This document shows positions 60,061-64,000 of a stretch of 64,000 nt of DNA, piece by piece (the stretch's first letter is position 1; the number at the start of each line of letters is the position of its first letter). The stretch is from Caloranaerobacter sp050286925 (GTDB lineage Bacteria; Bacillota; Clostridia; Tissierellales; Thermohalobacteraceae). Position numbers and translations under genes: made by a program. The notes beneath the pieces are model-generated. The model ran no database searches. It had not been told where the DNA came from and saw nothing but the letters and a program-made list of their open reading frames with translations. Location: assembly GCF_050286925.1 (NCBI RefSeq), contig NZ_JBFWFX010000012.1, positions 1 to 64,000 on the forward strand, in the 5' to 3' direction.

Positions 60061-61477
60061 AACAGTAATAGGGCTTGAAATACATGCTGAACTTTTGACA
60101 AAAACTAAAATATTTTGTAGTTGTTTAGCAGAATTTAGCAAAGAAGCAAATATACATTGCTGTCCAGTTTGTTTAGGTTTTCCGGGAGCTCTGCCTGTAA
60201 TTAATAAAAAAGTTGTAGAATATTGTATAATGGCTGGATTAGCTCTAAATTGTGAAATATCAAATAAAAGCAGAATGGATAGAAAAAATTATTTTTATCC
60301 AGATTTAGTAAAAGGATATCAGATTACTCAATATAGTAATCCTCTTTGCAAAGATGGATATATAAAGATAGATACAAAACACGGCGAAAAGAAAATAAGA
60401 ATTAAAAGAATACATATAGAAGAAGATACGGGGAAATCTATTTATGATGAAAAAGGTAATATTCTTCTAGATTACAATAGAAGTGGAGTTCCTTTAATAG
60501 AAATTGTAACTTATCCTGATATGAACTCCCCTGAAGAGGCGAGAATGTTTTTAGAAAAATTAAAAGTTATACTCCAATATATTGAGATTTCTGATTGTAA
60601 GATGGAAGAAGGTTCCTTAAGATGTGATATCAATATAAATGTTATAGATGAAGAAAGAAAAGTAAAGAGTACGGTTACAGAGATTAAAAACTTAAATTCA
60701 TTTAAGGCTGCTGTTAAAGCTATGGAATTTGAGGAGAAAAGACATATTGAATTATTAAAACAGGGGAAAAATACGCTTAAGGAAACAAGAAGATGGGATG
60801 AAAATAAAAATGAAACTGTAGTCATGAGAGTAAAGGAAACGGTTGAAGATTACAGATATTTTCCTGAGCCTGATTTGGTAGATATTGAAGTAGATGAAAA
60901 TTGGATAAAAAATGTTAAAGAAAATCTGCCTGAACTTCCTCATGATAAAAAAGAAAGATTTATAAGAAAATATAACTTGCCTGAATATGATGCAAATGTC
61001 TTAACATCTTCAAAAAATTTAGCTAATTTCTTTGAAGAAACAGTTAAAATTAGTAATAACCCAAAACAGGTTAGCAATTGGCTAATGGGGGATATTTTAG
61101 GATGGCTTAATGCTAGGAAGATGGATATTAGTGAGATAAAATTTACTTATAAGGATTTTGCTGATTTACTAGAGTTAATAAATGAGGGTAAAATTAGTAA
61201 CAACATTGGAAAAAAAGTATTAAAAATCATGTTTGAAGAAGGAAAGAATCCAAAAATAATAGTTAAAGAAAAAGGTTTACTTCAAATGAGTAATACATCT
61301 GAACTAGAACGCATAGTTGATAAAATAATCGAAGAAAATAGACAGCCGGTAGAAGACTATAAAAAAGGGAAGGAAAAAGTATTAGGTTTTTTAATAGGTC
61401 AAGTTATGAAGGCTACAAAAGGCAAGGCAAATCCTCAATTAGTAAATAAGATAATATTAGAAAAATTAAGGCAGTAA
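60050..61477 (+). CDS. gatB: Asp/Glu-tRNA amidotransferase subunit B
   Basis: 475 aa. TVIGLEIHAELLTKTKIFCS, zinc cysteines CSC...CCPVCLGFPG, MDRKNYFYPDLVKGYQIT, and C-terminal helical YqeY-like tail. The stop codon lies inside the following terminator stem. Kinase/transamidase subunit that binds tRNA. Confidence 0.97.
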   Translation: MAYKTVIGLEIHAELLTKTKIFCSCLAEFSKEANIHCCPVCLGFPGALPVINKKVVEYCIMAGLALNCEISNKSRMDRKNYFYPDLVKGYQITQYSNPLCKDGYIKIDTKHGEKKIRIKRIHIEEDTGKSIYDEKGNILLDYNRSGVPLIEIVTYPDMNSPEEARMFLEKLKVILQYIEISDCKMEEGSLRCDININVIDEERKVKSTVTEIKNLNSFKAAVKAMEFEEKRHIELLKQGKNTLKETRRWDENKNETVVMRVKETVEDYRYFPEPDLVDIEVDENWIKNVKENLPELPHDKKERFIRKYNLPEYDANVLTSSKNLANFFEETVKISNNPKQVSNWLMGDILGWLNARKMDISEIKFTYKDFADLLELINEGKISNNIGKKVLKIMFEEGKNPKIIVKEKGLLQMSNTSELERIVDKIIEENRQPVEDYKKGKEKVLGFLIGQVMKATKGKANPQLVNKIILEKLRQ

Positions 61478-61517
61478 AATTAGGTTGAATCTAAATTACT
61501 GCCTTAATTTTATTTTT
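61466..61517 (+). terminator. terminator overlapping gatB stop
   Basis: TTAAGGCAGTAA-loop-TTACTGCCTTAA then TTTTATTTTTG. Confidence 0.88.
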
Positions 61518-61875
61518 GAAATTCATGCATAGTATAACGTCCTAATTTTATATTTTAAATTTTACAATTTTCTATTTTAATACCCAACAGCTAATATCTA
61601 GTATCAAATATTACATTTTCTTAATATTTTATCAAAACTTATTTAATTGCATAATAAAGAAGTATAAAGTATCATAAAATAAAAAAGTAAAAAATTTCAG
61701 ACAATTTGAACAAGTCGCTCAAAATGCAAAATTTAAAATTAATGAAATTTTGAACTATTTTATAAATAAACAATAAAAATTTATATAACTTGTTTTAAGG
61801 GGGGAGTGAGAAGTTTAGAGTTCTTTTTTTGATTTGAGTATTTCATATTGCAAAAAAAATTATGGAGGTGTATTT
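61518..61875. promoter_or_regulatory. intergenic with promoter for opp operon
   Basis: AT-rich repeats (ATTTTATATTTTAAATTTTA near 61541; AATGCAAAATTTAAAATT near 61725) and ATATCTAGTATC words. A likely promoter is TTGCAT (61647-61652), 17-bp spacer, TATCAT (61670-61675). No gene; ATG 61876 has GGAGGTG. Confidence 0.6.
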
Positions 61876-62793
61876 ATGTTTAAGTATACTCTGAAAAGGT
61901 TAGGAACTATGGTTCTAACATTATGGGTTGTAGTTACTATCACATTTTTCTTAATGCACGCTATTCCGGGAGATCCATTCACTGATCAAAAAAGAATTCC
62001 AGCAGAGATTTTAGAAAACCTTAAGGCTAAATATGGATTAGACAAGCCGCTAGTTGTACAATATTTTACTTATTTAAAGAACTTATTACGAGGCGATTTA
62101 GGTATGTCGCTAAAGTATAAGAACAGAACAGTTGCTGATATGTTGAAATCAGGATTCCCTGTTTCAGCTCAACTTGGTTTGGCAGCAGGTCTGTTCGGTA
62201 TCACCTTGGGTATATTCTTAGGAATTATTGCTGCACTCAATCATAAGGGATTCTTTGATTATTTCGTTATTCTATTAGCTATATTGGGGGTTTCAGTACC
62301 TAACTTCGTTTTTTCAGCATTATTCCAATATTGGTTCGGAGTTAAATTACAATGGTTCCCAGTTGCAAGATGGGGAACACCATATCACATTATATTACCT
62401 GCTTGGGCACTAGGAATGAGGATGATTGCATTCCAGGCTAGGATGATGAGAACAAGTATGCTTGACGTATTAAATCAAGATTATATCAAAACTGCTAAAG
62501 CAAAAGGATTATCAAGATCTGTTGTTATTTGGAAACACGCTATAAGAAATGCTATATTGCCAATTGTTACAGTTTTAGGACCAACAATAGCTACATTACT
62601 TACAGGTACATTTGTTGTAGAAAAAATATTCGGTATACCAGGATTAGGAAAATACTATATCCAAAGTATACAACAAAGAGACTATACGTTGATTTTAGGT
62701 ACGACAGTATTCTATTCAGCAATATTGATATTCATGATATTTTTAGTTGATATTGCATACGGATTAATAGATCCAAGAATAAGATTAGACTAA
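61876..62793 (+). CDS. oppB: oligopeptide/dipeptide ABC permease (OppB/DppB)
   Basis: 305 aa. KYTLKRLGTMVLTLWVVVTI first helix, AIPGDPF motif, EAA loop DYIKTAKAKGLSRSVVIWKH, FGIPGLGKYYIQSIQQRDY. Six helices. Whether peptides, nickel or a glycan is carried cannot be told. First gene of the operon; oppC starts 18 bp later. Confidence 0.95.
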   Translation: MFKYTLKRLGTMVLTLWVVVTITFFLMHAIPGDPFTDQKRIPAEILENLKAKYGLDKPLVVQYFTYLKNLLRGDLGMSLKYKNRTVADMLKSGFPVSAQLGLAAGLFGITLGIFLGIIAALNHKGFFDYFVILLAILGVSVPNFVFSALFQYWFGVKLQWFPVARWGTPYHIILPAWALGMRMIAFQARMMRTSMLDVLNQDYIKTAKAKGLSRSVVIWKHAIRNAILPIVTVLGPTIATLLTGTFVVEKIFGIPGLGKYYIQSIQQRDYTLILGTTVFYSAILIFMIFLVDIAYGLIDPRIRLD

Positions 62794-62811
62794 TAGAGAG
62801 GAGTTGACGAG

Positions 62812-63735
62812 ATGGCTCAAGTTCAACTGAACAAAGATATGTTTAAAATAGTTGGAAAAGATATCGAGAAATCACAAGAGTTGGTAAGACCAAGTTTAAC
62901 TTATTGGCAAGATGCTTGGAGAAGACTTAAAGAAAACAAACTAGCTATTGCTTCAATGATAATACTTATATTATTAATGCTACTTTCTGTGGTAGGACCT
63001 TATATGCAGCCTTATACTTATGATGAGCAAGATTTTATGAGTATAAATAAGCCACCTTCAGCTGAACATTGGTTTGGAACTGATGCATTAGGAAGAGATA
63101 TATTTGTAAGATGTTGGATGGGTGCAAGAGTATCCTTGTTTATTGGCTTTATGACAGCTATATTGAATTTTACAATAGGTGTAATTTACGGAGGAGTTTC
63201 AGGTTATTTAGGAGGCAATGTAGATATAGTAATGATGCGTATTATTGATATTATATTCTCAATACCACAAATGTTATGGGTAATTCTTTTAATGGTTGTT
63301 ATCGGACAAGGACTTCATACTATAATCATAGCATTTGCTATATCAGGTTGGGGTGGAATGGCCAGATTAGTTAGAGGTCAGGTACTTCAATTAAAAGAAA
63401 TGGAGTTCGTATTAGCGGCAAAAACTCTAGGTGCAGATGGATGGAGAATTATAACTAAGCATTTGATTCCGAATTCAATGGGACCAATTATTATATCAAT
63501 AACATTTGCAGTTCCAGGTGCAATATTCTCAGAGGCATTCTTAAGTTATATAGGTCTTGGACTTCCATTGCCATTGGCGAGCTGGGGTACTTTAGCGTCA
63601 GATGGTAGTAAAGTACTTTTAATACATCCGTATCAATTATTCTTCCCATCACTATTAATCAGTATAACAATGCTTGCTTTCAACTTGTTGGGTGACGGTT
63701 TAAGAGATGCACTAGATCCAAGACTTAGAAAGTAA
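62812..63735 (+). CDS. oppC: oligopeptide/dipeptide ABC permease (OppC/DppC)
   Basis: 307 aa. N-terminal OppC_N segment with DAWRRLKENKLAIASM, HWFGTDALGRDIFVRCWMGA, EAA loop EFVLAAKTLGADGWRIITKH and SYIGLGLPLPLASWG. Partner of OppB. Confidence 0.96.
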   Translation: MAQVQLNKDMFKIVGKDIEKSQELVRPSLTYWQDAWRRLKENKLAIASMIILILLMLLSVVGPYMQPYTYDEQDFMSINKPPSAEHWFGTDALGRDIFVRCWMGARVSLFIGFMTAILNFTIGVIYGGVSGYLGGNVDIVMMRIIDIIFSIPQMLWVILLMVVIGQGLHTIIIAFAISGWGGMARLVRGQVLQLKEMEFVLAAKTLGADGWRIITKHLIPNSMGPIIISITFAVPGAIFSEAFLSYIGLGLPLPLASWGTLASDGSKVLLIHPYQLFFPSLLISITMLAFNLLGDGLRDALDPRLRK

Positions 63736-63749
63736 AGGAGGCTAATAAA

Positions 63750-64000
63750 GTGGAAAATAGAGATAGATTATTGGAAGTAAAAGACTTACATGTTTCGTTT
63801 GATACTTATGCTGGAGAAGTTAAAGCCGTAAGAGGAGTAGATTTCTACGTAGATAAAGGGGAAACTCTGGCTATAGTTGGTGAGTCAGGATGTGGTAAAT
63901 CGGTTACAGCTCAGTCAATTATGAAACTTATACCTATGCCGCCAGGGAAAATTAAAAAAGGCAGCATTATATTCAATGGAAAAGATTTAGTTAAATTTAC
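63750..64000 (+). CDS. oppD: oligopeptide/dipeptide ABC ATPase, 5' part only
   Basis: GTG 63750 with AAAGGAGG; reads ENRDRLLEVKDLHVSFDTYA, then Walker A VGESGCGKSVTAQSIM. Truncated by the window edge, signature motif not reached. Third gene of the opp/dpp operon. Confidence 0.92.
   Translation, partial: MENRDRLLEVKDLHVSFDTYAGEVKAVRGVDFYVDKGETLAIVGESGCGKSVTAQSIMKLIPMPPGKIKKGSIIFNGKDLVKF

Overview
The window reads as a chromosomal segment of an AT-rich, spore-forming, anaerobic Firmicute of the Clostridia/Tissierellia type. The basis is the strong A+T bias by eye, GGAGG ribosome sites, frequent TTG/GTG starts, two spore-coat-like genes, TTGACA-N17-TATAAT promoters, guanine/PRPP/cobalamin riboswitches, and the gatCAB, PdxST and Clostridium-style purine gene order. 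No species is claimed, and I saw no rRNA, tRNA or CRISPR.

Layout. 1-3529 is the right end of a prophage or other integrative element: an antirepressor, a divergent Cro/CI-like pair with repeated operator motifs, a 31-codon ORF under a LexA box, and a large serine recombinase. The recombinase stop codon abuts the last codons of groEL (3529-3603), so the element sits in the 3' end of groEL and its other end lies left of the window. 3605-6463 holds two CotF-type genes and a decayed vitamin B12 uptake locus (btuC', btuD', btuF') still preceded by a recognisable cobalamin riboswitch. 6755-23095 is purine metabolism: guanine riboswitch-guaB, guaA, then a tandem guanine plus ykkC/PRPP-type riboswitch in front of a purine permease and purE-C-S-Q-L-F-M-N-H-D. 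23266-28367 has a partial purD duplication, an orphan solute-binding lipoprotein, and a lipoprotein/membrane protein/ABC ATPase trio. 28496-34062 is a folate operon (pabA-pabB-pabC-nucleotidyltransferase-folE-folP-folB-folK). 34088-35815 has a small unknown protein, a YerC-type TrpR-like regulator and a nucleoside hydrolase.

36058-49561 is the most intriguing region, a probable sulfur-compound uptake and handling island. It holds a YeeE/TsuA-type transporter split in two around a TusA-like protein, a YnjBCD-type ABC importer, two small sugar/nucleotidyl transferases with a kinase-like protein, a LysR regulator, a flavoprotein fused to HdrB-like CCG domains, an exported two-domain rhodanese (YnjE-like) and a VTT membrane protein. 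49839-51295 is pdxST. 51616-53346 is an ABC exporter. pcrA, ligA and gatCAB follow, and the window ends in an oligopeptide/dipeptide ABC operon (oppB, oppC, start of oppD).

Laid over this are at least two families of short palindromic mobile-looking repeats. One has copies at about 4664, 25050, 43911 and 53607; the other at about 8806, 53403 and 58066. There are also AT-rich degenerate intergenic repeats. One copy of the second family carries an extra structured module of about 110 bp that I cannot assign to any known RNA.
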